A DNA stretch of 64,000 nt from Desarmillaria ectypa (lineage: Eukaryota; Basidiomycota; Agaricomycetes; Agaricales; Physalacriaceae). Made by a program: the position numbers and the translations under genes. Positions 36,184-47,828 of the stretch are shown here, piece after piece (the stretch's first letter is position 1; each line of letters begins with the position of its first letter). Under the pieces are notes generated by a model that saw nothing but the letters and a program-made list of their open reading frames with translations, made no database searches and was not told the DNA's origin. The DNA is taken from NCBI GenBank assembly GCA_030407005.1, contig JAUDYN010000001.1:1922001-1986000 (forward strand). The letters are read 5' to 3'.

Positions 36184-38003
36184 ATGCAGTTCGAAGTAAT
36201 CGCCAAATGCCACACAACGCGAGCCCGTGTCGCTCGAATGAAGCTGGCCCGTACGTGCTGCTGCTTAGTATCAGGTTGTTATGTAGTTAATTCTACTTGC
36301 AGATGGTGTGACTATGTTACCCACATTCATGCCAGTCGCGACCCAAGCAGCCATCAAAGGACTCACTCCCCAGCAAGTAGAAGCCCTTGGTGTCACCTTA
36401 ATACTCAATAACACATATCATCTCAATCTTCGTCCTGGCATGAAAGTATTGAACCAAGCCGGCGGTGCCCATAAATTCCAGGGCTGGCATCGCAACCTCC
36501 TCACGGTGAATAGAATTTGATGTTGATGGAAAAAGTATAATGTTCAATGATTGCTGTTCAGGATAGTGGCGGGTTCCAACTAGTCTCTCTAAGCAAATTT
36601 ACAATGATCACTGAAGAAGGGGCACTTTTTCTAAGCCCCTTCACAGGTGAACCGACGATGCTAACGGTCAGTGTTTACACGGCAAACTTAGGCAGTAAAC
36701 TGGATATCCTACGCAGCCGGAAGAAAGCATATCCATCCAACACTCCATTGGTGCAGATATTATCATGCAGCTGGACGATGTCGGTACGTGTAACGCGATA
36801 CGTATGTTGCGATATGTTTTCTCACCAGACTATATGCAGTGTCCAGTCTCACCACGGGACCACGCGTAGCAGAGGCCATGGAACGGTCCGTCAGGTGGTT
36901 AGATCGATGTATCAAACACCATGAAAGCTCTGGGAAGAGATCAACACAAAACCTTTTCGCAATTGTTCAAGGAGGTCTTGATCATCAGCTCCGAGATCAG
37001 TGTCTCGATGTCATGATCGAGAGAAGAAACGACATCGCTGGATATGCTATTGGCGGCCTAAGTGGCGGTGAAGAAAAAGGTTCGTGTTTTTTTTCTCAGC
37101 GAACACCGGCCTCGCTTTTTATTGATCTGCAGATATCTTTTGGAGAATGTACGGACTCTGAGCTGATTAAATAAGATACTCGCACTAAATCTCACATAGT
37201 ATCAAGCAATGCGCGGATAAGCTACCGGAAGATCGTAAGCCCTGTTTTTTTTTAGCGTGTTCACGTATTGACAGTGTCTCTAGGGCCTCGTTATTCGATG
37301 GGAATTGGCTTCGCCGAAGGCAGGAACTTGAAATTTCTTCCACATCTATCGGAGCTAACATCATTTTCCTTCCAGATCTACTGGTCTGTGTGGCCCTGGG
37401 CGTGGATATGGTCCTCTTGTCAATACGTGTAGATGACAAACCGGATCTAATCTGCACACCTTTAGGCTGACTGCGTCTTCCCTACGAGAACTGCTCGATT
37501 TGGTGTTGCTCTAACACACACGGGCCCTCTCAATCTCAGTAAGTCACATCTGCATCGCATCAACCCAGCAGAACTTACCCCCACGGTGCACCAGAGCTTA
37601 GAAAACACGAGGCTGATATGAAACCCATCGACGAGTCGTGTCCTTGTCCAACATGCACCGATGGGACTTCACGTGCATTCTTGCATCACATCGTCACACA
37701 CGAAACTGCTGCTGCACATGGTAGAAAACCCTGCTTGTCCTGTCAACTTCATTCTGATTGATTATAGCGGTGACAATACATAATATCACTTTCCAAGCCC
37801 AAGTTATGGGTCGGGCCCGGGATGCCATACTATCGGGAACATTCCCAGATTACCTGCGGTCGTTTTTTGCCGGCTATTTTGGAGACGGCGGATATCCCGA
37901 GTGGTGCGTCAATGCATTACGCAGTGTAGGAGTGGACTTATTGCGGGATCACCCAGTAAAATTGATACCTGGCAGCGGGATGAAATGGGAGTATGCAAAT
38001 TGA
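36184..38003 (+). CDS. QTRT1: Queuine tRNA-ribosyltransferase catalytic subunit
   Basis: Exchanges guanine-34 for queuine in GUN-anticodon tRNAs (Tyr, His, Asn, Asp); eukaryotic enzymes work as a heterodimer. The exons join to [20 protein letters not shown] and [20 protein letters not shown], then [13 protein letters not shown], where the first catalytic Asp lies. [18 protein letters not shown] and [18 protein letters not shown] follow. [20 protein letters not shown] contains the nucleophilic Asp. The zinc site is [19 protein letters not shown]. It ends [10 protein letters not shown] at 38003. About ten introns are needed, one apparently GC-AG (37320-37375). No disabling lesion is seen once spliced. 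Baker's yeast lacks this gene, so its presence marks a queuine-salvaging fungus. The partner subunit QTRT2 is not in this window. Confidence 0.93.
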
Positions 38004-38037
38004 CATCTTCGATAGATAGAATGTATAGAGCTCTGCA

Positions 38038-41012
38038 TCATCGACGATGCTTTTTTGAACGACTTCCCCGACCATTCTTTGCCCGCCGATTTTCCAGCAG
38101 TTTCCTATTCTTGCGAACTTGCTCTGCATTCTTGAGCTCGCCTTTCACTCTGCCAACCGACTTCGTTGTGAATCGCCCGCCGACCTTCTTACCCTTCTTT
38201 CCAGGTGATAGCCGAGATGAAACCGTCTCTGACTCGCCTTCTGCCTTCTTCTTCAACTGCCGGACTTTGCGTTCATAGTCCTTGCTAAGCTTATCAAGGG
38301 GTTTGGATACGGTAGCGACCTTGTTGTGCTTGAACTTGTGCCGTCTTGGTGCTCGGGAAGTTTCGTTTTCAGTTTCGCCTACCCTTGGCAGATTGACGCG
38401 AGCCTTGGCCTTCCACTCATCAAAACGGCCACTGCGATACGTTGCCGGTAACTTTGTTCCGCTCTCCGTCTTTACCATTTTAACGTTGTCAGCACCAGCA
38501 CCATCTCCCTGTATGAACTTTTTCTTTTTCTTGTCCCAAGTGAGATGGTTCCGTTTTCGTTGCGCAGTACCCTCATCACCGGCAAGATCAAAGGTAGCAC
38601 CCCGTGCTTGTTCGGCAAATGTAGCGCCGTCCGTGAGTGAGTATCTATGGATAAGGATGAGAAAACTGCTGTTCGAAAATAGAGCATGGCATACCCTTTC
38701 TCTGTTGAAGCATCTTTCTGGTAGTGTGACATATAGAATTCTTCATCTCGATAACTGGATTTCTTCGCTGTGTCGAATACGGCCTGAAGAGTATCAGAAC
38801 TTTCACTTGTGTAACACCAAGGGAAAAGACATACCATAATCTCCTCTTCATCTGCCATCTCGACATTCATGCTCGTCACTGGGACGTCATCTTCGTCGTT
38901 CTCCAGAGCAGTAGATGTCGACGCCAAAGCCCTCTTCGCTGACTTTTGTAGAGCCTTCCTCCGTTCCTTCATCAAGGCGGAGTTGGCCGTATTGGCCTTC
39001 CCGCCCACTTCGAGTACCGTCTCTAAGGGCCGGAAAGAGTTCACCGTACGCAACATTGCATGTCGTAGCTCCTGCTGAGCACGCAGCTGGGCTGCGTCCG
39101 ATCCTCTCAGAAGTACCGGGTGTACGCCACTATCAGAACCAGCAAGCATCCACTTTAGATCTTTGGACATCTCCTTCGCACGTTTGTAACTCGGAGGGCT
39201 AGCCTTTCCCTTGCTTCGCTCGTACATCGCGTGACCTCGTTTCATCACCTCCCGTAACGAGGGGAGAGAGTGATTCACATCCTCCAAGGATTTGACATAT
39301 TCCATATCCTCATCAATCTTCTCTCTGCAGAACGTACCCAAAACCAAATTCTCTGTATACACCTGATCCCCATCTTCCGTCACATCACTTCTTAGTGGAC
39401 GTCCGAGGAACAAGTGTAGATCCAGAAGGTACGGCAGCTCCGTACTCGTGACGAAGGACCACGCCCATCCTTGTCGCCCTGCTCGAGCTGTTCGACCCAC
39501 TCGATGCACAAAAACTCTGGCGCCCTGGGGGAAATCGTAGTTGACCACGTTCTCTAGTACAGGAATATCAATTCCTCGAGCCGCGACATCGGTGACTACT
39601 AAAACATTGGTGCGGCCTCGACGAAACTGTTCCATCTGATAGCTACGAGCTGCCTGGTCAAGAGAACCGTAGATATGGGAAACGGAGTATCCTGCAGTCG
39701 TCAGCAAGGTAGTCAAATACTCTACGTGATGCTTCGTAGCAGCGAAGATGAGAGTTTGGTGGGAAGTAGTGAAAAGCTCCGGCCGCTTCCCTTTCCCTCT
39801 GTGTTTCTTGTCCAAAGCATCGGCGTCATCCTTTGCCCCCACAGTTCCAAACGGTACTTTGATAACGTCACGCAAAAGTTCGAGTAAACATGCGTCTTTT
39901 TCTGTGTGTTTAACAGAGAAGAAGGCCATTTTTAGATCGGAGCTGATTTTGCTCTCAGCGTCGAGCCGGACGAGCTTTGGGTTCTGCAAGCCGGCCTTTG
40001 CGAATTCGACCAGGGATTTGGGCAAAGTGGCAGAAAAAAGAAGCGTCTGTCTGGCCGCTGGCAAGCGCTGTAGGATTTCGCTGAGAGCCGTTTCGAAGCC
40101 CATTTCAAACAGTCGGTCCGCTTCGTCAAAGACGACATATTGTACCGACTTGAGATCCAAGTTCATTTCGACAATGAGGTGGAGTAGTCGTCCAGGTGTC
40201 GCAATTATTCTAAGCAGATATGAGTAGACAGCTCTAGGGACGGTATTGTTATACTCACACGTCTGGATTATTGGTGATCATCTCAAACTGTTCATCCATC
40301 CCTTCTCCACCTACAATCAGGCACCAACGGAGAGACTGACCGTGCTTCGAACTGGCAGTGTCCTGATTGTCCCCAGCGTGGGTGCCTTCTCCAGAATGCC
40401 ATCCTCGCGCCAGTTCCTTCCCAACTTTCAAAATCTGAAGTGCAAGTTCTCGCGTAGGAAGAAGAATGAGTGCACGAGCTCCAAAAGTGGTCGAATGGCG
40501 GCCACCAAGGCGCTGTACGAGGGGAATCATGTATGCCAGCGATTTTCCGGATCCTGTACGCGCCATTCCAACGAGGTCGCGCGGGGGAGAAGCGAGAAGA
40601 GCCGGAATGGAAAGCCGTTGAATGGGAGTCGGTATACGAAATCCCTGAAGATTCAACGAACGAAGTAGAGAAGGATGAAGACCTGCATGAAAAGCTGAAT
40701 ACCATGTTCAAGATCGCAGTGCACGAAGAACGCACCCATGCTCTGGAAGCTGCCGCCTCCGACCTCGCCTTTTACAAGATTCTTGCCCTTGGCTTTCTTC
40801 AGTATCTCAGTACCGCTCTTGATGTTCCTTTTGGAAATAGAATCAAGCATCATTTGCTTGAGGCCCTCATCATCGCTGTTTTCTTCCACTCTTGCCTTCT
40901 TTGTGGTTAGTGCAGCAGAGATATCAATATCGTCGTCTGAGAGTTGTACTTCTGAATATCCATCAGAATTGTCCGAATTGTCGACCTGGTGTTTTCTCTT
41001 GTGCGGGGGCAT
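38038..41012 (-). CDS. DBP10: ATP-dependent RNA helicase Dbp10 (DDX54 family)
   Basis: Nucleolar DEAD-box helicase for 60S ribosome maturation. MPPHKRKHQVDNSDNSDGYS starts an acidic N-terminus. After one intron comes the Q motif GFRIPTPIQRLSIPALL, motif I ARTGSGKSLAYMIP, LLPTRELALQIL, and, after the intron near 40210-40258, ATPGRLLHL. DEADRLFEMGFETALSEI and LLFSATLPKS follow. The second RecA domain has VTDVAARGIDIPVLENVVNY and HRVGRTARAGRQG. The DBP10 C-terminal region and a basic tail (RYRSGRFDEWKAKAR-like text at ATYRSGRFDEWKAKAR, then KSKKHRR-type ending) reach 38038. Length (about 900 aa) fits the family. The stop lies only 34 bp from the TGT stop on the other strand. Confidence 0.95.
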
Positions 41013-41561
41013 CGAGGAGACTGCAGTAAATTTTTTCAAAATTTTTGTGACGAAATCACAAACACGTCACATTACATAACAGATGTTTACTCGGGCCGAT
41101 ATGGCCGTACGCACTTGAGAGCTTGGGGATGCCTCATAAGGTGCTGACTAAGCTCACAGGATCTGTCGTCTTCGTACCGTCATCATTGTCTCAGTCTCGT
41201 TCAACTGCCCTCTGGAATCTCACTCGCGAGAATCGTGCATTAGCAGTTTTCTCACCCCCATATTTGTATTTGTATCAATATCATTGTTATCGTTTCGCAT
41301 CAAAACCGGAGAGCTTAGGCAGCACCAAACTTAAAAAATGTTGTTAAATGCCAGAATAGATCTATGAGTGCCCAGATTGACACCCGCCTAGATATATGTA
41401 GAGACATGAATAAAGTATTAGATACGCCCCTACATCTAAATAAAGTCTCCCACCTCTTTGAAGATCCCTGCAGACTCGCCTTGAGCTTCAATCTAGAGGG
41501 TAACCAACACGAGTGTTACTTCTACCATAGAGTCCTGTATTGTACAGCTTCCGTAAGTACA
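41013..41561. other. Intergenic between DBP10 start and DUO1 end
   Basis: 549 bp holding the DBP10 upstream region and the DUO1 3' end. It is AT-rich around 41320-41440. No gene is recognised. Confidence 0.5.
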
Positions 41562-42532
41562 TCAGCTGCGTCTTACCCCGCGACCAGGGATAGCACTAGC
41601 ACGACCAGTAGCAGATGAGGGACGTCCTGTTGTCGTTTGAACTGCAATCCGACCACGAACCGTTGCAGGAGCTGTTCATCATTCACCAAAAATCAACGAT
41701 TATGCAGAGAGATGGCAAACCTGCTCTCGTCGCAACGGCAGCACCTCTCATACCGCGCATCGATGCACGCGTACCACGGACCCCGCGGATGCCGCCTCTT
41801 GCAGCATGCCGTTCTACTCTCTCGCGTTCAAGACGCTCCTTCTCCTCCTGCTGGTGCCGAACCTGTTTTTCCCTCTCCAAACGTTCACGCTCGCGCCGAG
41901 CAGCCAAGGCGCGTTCCTCAGCCTCACGACGTGCCTTTTCTTCAGCTTCCTTCTGTTCTTGCATTATAATTTCCTCGTCCTGCTTAGGGCTATAGGTATA
42001 TCAAAGTAGACGAAACGGAAGATGCGCTCACCGCGTCGGCACCATGCCATTCATCGTCGAATATAAGACGAGCAAAATCCTCCGTTCGAGATAGCGTCTT
42101 GATATATTTATTCAGTAATTGATCTGTCTGTACCAGTTGGCGAGCTATTCGCTAGCCATCACAATGAATACTCTTGATCTTATGGAATAGAACTGGAGTA
42201 CGCACCTCATTGGCAGACCCGGTGTTGTCGAGTGCTTCGCTGAACAAGGACATCGACGCATTCAATTTCTTCAAGATAAAGAGATCGCTTTGAAGCTTAT
42301 TTTCTCGCGCTCTGTCCGGTGTTCGTTTTGACTCTGTATCTTCATCTTCTAGAGCTCCTTGTGGCGGTGTCGGAGGAGCGTTGCTCTTTGCAAACGTGAT
42401 AGTCCGGTCCGACAGCAAGAGCTCAGATACGGATAAGTCGTCGCCGCCAGCCCCCGTTGATGAGAGAGGTTGTTCGGCCAGTAGCTGTGAGCCGCTTGCT
42501 AAGAGCGATAGATCAGAGTTGTCTGAGTGCAT
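41562..42532 (-). CDS. DUO1: DASH/DAM1 kinetochore complex subunit Duo1
   Basis: Subunit of the fungal DASH ring that couples kinetochores to microtubules. ATG 42532 starts MHSDNSDLSLLASGSQLL. The conserved core is ENKLQSDLFILKKLNASMSL, then after the intron near 42208-42154 RIARQLVQTDQLLNKYIKTL and DFARLIFDDEWHGADA. A third exon forms a charged helix (QEQKEAEEKARREAEERALA..) consistent with a coiled coil. It is followed by an Arg-Gly-rich segment (RGGIRGVRGTRASMRGMRG) and, after a last intron, RPSSATGRASAIPGRGVRRS ending at 41562. The basic tail fits microtubule contact. The family call rests on the SDLFILKKLNAS block and the neighbouring helix. Confidence 0.88.
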
Positions 42533-42790
42533 TTTTTCAAAGGCAGATGGTGGCGTCACGTAATAAAGTCGCGTTATTTGGCACAGCATTCACATAGCAT
42601 CTAAATAGTATTTCTACCAAATTTCTACAGCTTCGATGGGAAGGGTATACAAGCAAGATATAACAAAACAAAAGCACAAGATATAGCAACATAAAAAGCA
42701 GCAAAATTCATCATTAATCGGGTCCTACCAGAGCACCGCAAAGACTATAATTGGGAGAAGGACGACCGAACGTCCTGAGGTCATCCATAA

Positions 42791-43844
42791 TTAGCGAATA
42801 TTCATTTTGTCTAAAATGCAAGAGACGGACCTGCTATTCCGAGGAATCGGAGCCGTTTTTGCCAGAGGGGAACGGGGGTCCGCCACAGCATCATACGATG
42901 GCCCACCAGTCACTTGAGAAGATGCCAGGCCCATTGCCGACATTATACTTGCCAGACTATGTACGTCGTCAGGCTGCCTGTATCTCGGAGTCTCTGGAGC
43001 CTGTGACGAAGGGCTCAGCGGTTCCTCATAGGGTTCCGGAGTGTGTAATCGAGGAAATGTGAGAGGGCTCAGTAATTCAGCATTCAACACGGGCTGTTCA
43101 TCATCAGAACCTTCAAGTTCGTCAGGATACGGACGAAGGAAAGAAGGTTCCCGGATTACGACGCGTCTAGCACGGGAAGGAACGTGAGTAGTAGGGCTTC
43201 CCGGATAAGGGCTGCTTTTACGGGAGGTACTCGAAGAGACGGGCCTCTTCTTTGTCTTAGAAGAGGCAACATAGAGGCGCACGAATTCCTCTGCTTTGGT
43301 AAATCTGGCTGGAGGTGCTGGCGAAGGGGGGGCGCCCTTGCTAGACGATGAGCGGGCCGGAGGCAAATGTGGCGCTGCAGCAGACTTGGAGGAGGAAGCT
43401 CTCTCACGCGACACCGGTCTCGCGGGAGAGTTCCCCCCTACTAGCGTTACGGTCTCTGGAGAAGTTATTGTAGTAGTACTTGGTACGGTCTTGCTAGAGC
43501 TCATCGCACATCCTCGTGATGGCCCGGGTTCAGTAGATGGACAGTGTTCGTCGTTCCGCGAAGGACTTCTTCCCTTACACGGTGACCGCGACGACTCCGA
43601 CTTGGCACCACTCGGGAGAATTCGTATATTTCCTTCGTCTCTCGCTTCCTCGTATGCTTTCCATGCATCTTCTTCAGAGGTAAAGCTCACATAGTGTGAC
43701 TCGGAGACGCCAATGACGAGTGGTGCGACAAGCAGCCTGGGGACATGATTAATGACGCAAAATCAAAAAGAGTTGCACGGACCAGTTATCGAACAGTCCG
43801 ACGGCTCTTCCAGCGGTGACTGCATACCACTTCTTCTTGGCCAT
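42791..43844 (-). CDS. RNase H1 N-terminal (viroplasmin-like) domain protein with disordered tail
   Basis: Exon 1 reads MAKKKWYAVTAGRAVGLFDN, and after a short intron (about 43787-43738) LLVAPLVIGVSESHYVSFTS, EEDAWKAYEEARDEGN. This is the small hybrid-binding fold shared by RNase H1 N-termini and caulimovirus viroplasmin (Pfam Cauli_VI), with the expected aromatic residues and the EEDAWKAYEEA helix. The remaining 250 residues are Ser/Pro-rich and look disordered, with motifs such as SSKTKKRPVSSSTSRKSS, and no RNase H catalytic domain follows before the stop at 42791. Agaricomycetes have many proteins of this shape, and their function is unknown to me. Nucleic-acid binding is inferred from the fold only. 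Confidence 0.8.
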
Positions 43845-44059
43845 TTTCTAAGTGGCAAAAAGGATGGGAGAAATGAACTTAACAGCATCATGGTGGAACT
43901 TTGTACTCTCTATTTGCGCTAGGGGTCATCACTATGCACCAATCAGTACGTATTCAGTACTATGTACGTAATCACCACAGCATTATAAGAATCTACGAAA
44001 CACGACAGCAAAGCATGAATATATGATGGGCACATAATAATCCAAGACCCCCATGTCCA

Positions 44060-45134
44060 TTACACGGCAATGTAGCCTCCACGACTAGATGACCGCCGTG
44101 GTCGTACAGAAGAACATAAATGCGAAGCAACATCGCTCAGCATATACGGGACTTCTTGCCAGAAATCGCGGTGCCTTCAAAAGAAAACAGTTAGATAAGA
44201 TAAAATGCACTAGGAGACCTTGACGTACGGTATCAAGTCCTTCCCGCTCGCACCGTAGGTGGTGTAATTGTAGTAGGCACCAAAGCCAAAATAGGCCAAG
44301 AAGGCGAGCAGCAATCTGTCGAAAACGTTAATAATCAAAAAAAAAAGTCGCAATATATGTGATACTGACACCAAGAAGAACCAGCCTAAGCCGCTCCCAA
44401 CACTTTCTTCTGCAGGTCCATCACTAGGACCACTACTCCCACCACCACCGCCATTATTTTCGCCGAATGGACAGCCAGCAGGAGAACGCCATTCTAACCG
44501 AAGTTGTGCCCCGTCGTAAGAAATGAATGTAGGATCAGAGTTGGAGGCGTCTGGGTCACAGAGTAGTGTCAAATTGAGGGACTGAGCTGCCGAGCTGCTA
44601 GCATACGACGGTCCATGCATAATCATGGACAATCCTTTCGGTGCTGAAATGAATCAGTTATTAGGACAACCACCTGTATTGCAGCACACAACGTACATGA
44701 TAGCGCCTTGTACGATGGGTCCGCCGTCGAGGTCTGCACGATGGGAACCACAGCAACAATCCGGTCATCCGCATCCTCCTTCTCATTTATCTTGGTCAGA
44801 CATACTCTTGTATGGCTAGGACACTGGAATGCATGTTAGAACATAGGATAAGGAAAACTAACGGATGGTGTACTTGATCTCGTTCGTTCACACCATCCTG
44901 CGACGGCAACTCACTGCACAAATCCAACCTGACCGAGTCCACCATTGTTGTCGGTGGCGTATCGCGCTTCCGAGAGACGGTATGCTCGCCCCCGATGGAT
45001 GTCAAGTCGAATTTGACAGATGGGCTCACGGCAATATGGCATTCGAGCTCATCATCCGCTAGCACAGAAGTGATGTGGGTGTGATAGAAGAAGAAAAAGG
45101 CAAGGGAGGACAACCACTGTCGCCGGAGTATCAT
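44060..45134 (-). CDS. ATG27: Autophagy-related protein 27 (MRH-domain membrane protein)
   Basis: Type I membrane protein that helps Atg9 vesicle traffic. ATG 45134 starts a signal sequence (WLSSLAFFFFYHTHITSVLA). The luminal MRH region follows: CHIAVSPSVKFDLTSIGGEH, TVSRKRDTPPTTMVDSVRLD, and after introns LNLTLLCDPDAS and LEWRSPAGCPFGE, with the paired cysteines. A Gly/Ser linker precedes the transmembrane helix GLGWFFLVSV-(intron)-LLAFLAYFGFGAYYN. The cytosolic tail has YTTYGASGKDLIPY-HRDFWQE and ends SSSRGGYIAV at 44060. Architecture and size match Atg27. The intron inside the membrane segment (about 44366-44314) is inferred. Confidence 0.9.
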
Positions 45135-45409
45135 TTTCGAAAAGTAAGAGGAAGAATAGGCGTCTGCTTACGTAGGCAATGACGCCTCGTTCAAATCGTC
45201 CATCAGGCGCGTTTTATTTTTTATCACTTAAGTTCGCTTCTGATTTTTTGTTCATATTTCTCTAGCAATGGAGTCAAAGGAGTCAGTGGTTCTCTGAAAT
45301 GCATGCCACCACGAGATCCAGTATCTGCCGCTCCACTTCGATATCGTTCCCAGTCACTGACGCTTCAAGTTCGCGTTCAACGTCAATGATATGTACCAGC
45401 TGCGTATGA

Positions 45410-46811
45410 ACACTGCTGGCATGGGTCGCACAGGCCCGAGAGGAAGTTCTACGTCTTCTACCAGAAATCATCCGTCTGGAGGACGCAGTGGCGGTAGTAG
45501 CAGCCTCTCTAGACAAGCTGAAGACGCACAAAGAGGACCTCGAAAATCACATCGCGGCTCAAAATCCTTGCTATTTTCCTCAATCCGTGCTCTTCCGGCA
45601 GAAATACTTTTCCTTATATTCAGCTATGTCTGGTGTTTCTTCGAGGGCAGGTCCGAGGATATGCAGATTTTACGTCGCGGCATGGACCGGGACGCGTTGA
45701 ATATTAATCAGACGTGCATCTTTTACTGCAATGTCTGCGTATCAATACCATCGTTATGGACTTCCATATCCGTCAATATTGATACAACGGATATGGCGGC
45801 CTGCAGAGTGCTGTCAGTTTTTGTCCGTCGCTCACACGAGAGACCTCTTCACGTGAACATTTATCATACCTGCTCACCTAACCTTCCGAAGGAGCCCAAA
45901 GATACGGAGGAAATATGTTTTATGATCTCTGCATCATTGGTTCCCCAAAGTTCTCGAATTCGCACGCTGAAAATATTTGGCTGTGATCCATTCTTTAATG
46001 AAACCCTCAATCTGGGTAATCTCTACATGCTTGGCCTATATGAACTGGCACCTATTCAATGTTATGAGGAATTCACATGGCTGGGGTCTATAAGAAATCT
46101 GTGCTCCCTCGAGTTGGCGCATTATGCTGGGTCGAAGGGCCTTCAATGCCTAGATGACGAATTCTATGACAGCTTTGATGAATTATTTCTTCGAGAGCGT
46201 ACTTCCTTCGACGCTTTATAGGTTTTAGGTGAATTTACGAGCCTACACCATCTCGACCTTGAAATCGAAGATGGACATTGTAGCTCGTTGAAGTCGGCGC
46301 TCTTAAACATGGCGGCAGACCTTGTGCTGCCAAAGCTCGACTCTCTTTATATTATCAGTCGTCCCATCGACACGTTGCAGCATCGGAGATCCTATCACAG
46401 ACTTTCTACGCAAGACCACCGCTCCCTGTCCAACATCCCCCGGCCTCTTTTGTAACGACAATGTATAGTCACATGTCGATTTTGTTGGTTTCATTACACG
46501 ATCTAGAATGCAGTCCCGGCTCTTACAGCTCCAACTTCGTGGGTCGGCACTCGAGGAGTATGAACTGATGAATACTCATACTCTCACCACGTTGACCGGG
46601 TTAATAACGCTCGAGATCTGGCCGGATTCGTCCAGCCTGACAGAAAATCTTCTATCTTCCATCTTCTTTCAGCTTCCATCCACATGAGACGGTTCTGCTG
46701 CCGTCACTCGAAGGACTATCACTTTCGATAGATCGTATTCTGAGTCGTCCAGAAATGATTGTGGAAACCATTGCCTCACGCCTGCAAGATATTTGTCTTG
46801 GAATGTCATAA
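45410..46811 (+). pseudogene. F-box/LRR-type gene, apparently decayed
   Basis: The reading resembles Agaricomycete F-box proteins: a leading helix (REEVLRLLPEIIRLEDAVA, LDKLKTHKEDLENHIAAQ) and then RALPAEILFLIFSYVW, the F-box core. Leucine-rich text follows (LHHLDLEIEDGHCSSLKSAL; TLTTLTGLITLEIW; TVLLPSLEGLSLSIDRIL). The frame is broken several times. A stop (TGA) at 45407 ends the leading frame on its upstream side. A one-base shift at the A-run near 45560 separates the helix from the F-box. An in-frame TAG at 46219-46221 interrupts the LRR part. At least one more frame change is needed near 46450-46520, and another near 46683. I see no start codon that serves all parts. Introns could explain some breaks, but not the isolated TAG. 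Assembly errors remain possible. Confidence 0.7.
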
Positions 46812-47828
46812 TCAGTGATGGTATCTTATCCCAAGTACGCGAGTTGCAGCCAGAAATGCTGTCAGGGGATATCATTCAACTCCAGCCCTAGGAGTAGCTG
46901 TTGCATTTGTGAGGGAGCCCATGATGGTGATTGATATTTTGGTAGGAACCGTTGTACTGTACTACGTCAATATTTATTGCAGGTATTTTGAAAACCGGTG
47001 CAGTGTCATGCGTCCCAACGGCATTAGCTGTCAACTACCGGCTTTCCCAATCTCCTGTGAAAGAACTTGAGACTCATGGACTCTGTTGCAACTCCCCACT
47101 TCGTTCCTGCCAGGTGTTTCGTACACAAGACGGTAACAAGACTAGAAAACAAGGATCGCACCCAATGCCATCATTGATCTTGAATTCTGTGCCCGCCCGG
47201 CTAACCTCGCAGAAGGAGCAGGGAGATACGTTGATATGATACCTAAACTTGATGCACTGCGTCAGAATCATGATGGAATATGTAAAAAAAAAAAAAGGGA
47301 CAAAAAGATGGGCATCGAAAGGATGTGCGCGACTCGGACGCGTCGCGCCTAGCGTATGACATCATTCAAGGCACGTGAACGACCAAATTGGGAGTCCTCG
47401 ACCCCATGATGCCAATTTCCACGAACATATACTATTCTGATTCTGTCACCGGGCATATTCTCGCACTCGCACTTGCACTTGTACTTGGTCTAAGAGGACG
47501 ATGATGTGCAGCGTCATACGGTGACTCTTTTTGGTGGTGTATGGCAACGGACTGTTAAAAACAAGTTATCTGGAGACCGTCTGGTGACTCTTCCAAAGGC
47601 TCTGACGGTTATTTTAGGGTCGGTTTCCGAACTGCTAGTTCGAGGAATTACATTTCTCACCAACTTCTTGACTTCTTCGTTTGCATCCTAGTCATGCGTT
47701 TCTCTCAGCAGCAGGACACCTGAACTGCAGCTACGTACTTAACTCTTGGCTTGTCTTTCCGAGCGGACCGGGATGACTTTATAAAATGCAATCGACTCTA
47801 AGGACTGACGCTACTCATTGCTTGCGAG
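46812..47828. other. 1-kb intergenic region upstream of the rhamnosidase-like gene
   Basis: No gene recognised. It holds a run of 13 A at 47284-47296, a CACGTG core near 47371 and the short repeats GCACTCGCACTTGCACTTGT near 47462-47482. The promoter of the secreted glycosidase must be here. Confidence 0.5.
47284..47296 (+). repeat. Poly-A tract, 13 bases
   Basis: An uninterrupted run of 13 A, followed by GGGACAAAAAG. It lies in the intergenic DNA between the F-box pseudogene and the glycosidase. No target-site duplication or element body was recognised beside it. Confidence 0.85.

Noticed and set aside
36184..38003. Queuine TGT gene suspected to be a pseudogene because open frames are short and broken
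   Set aside because: All breaks are resolved by plausible short introns in the right phase, and both catalytic aspartates and the zinc site survive.
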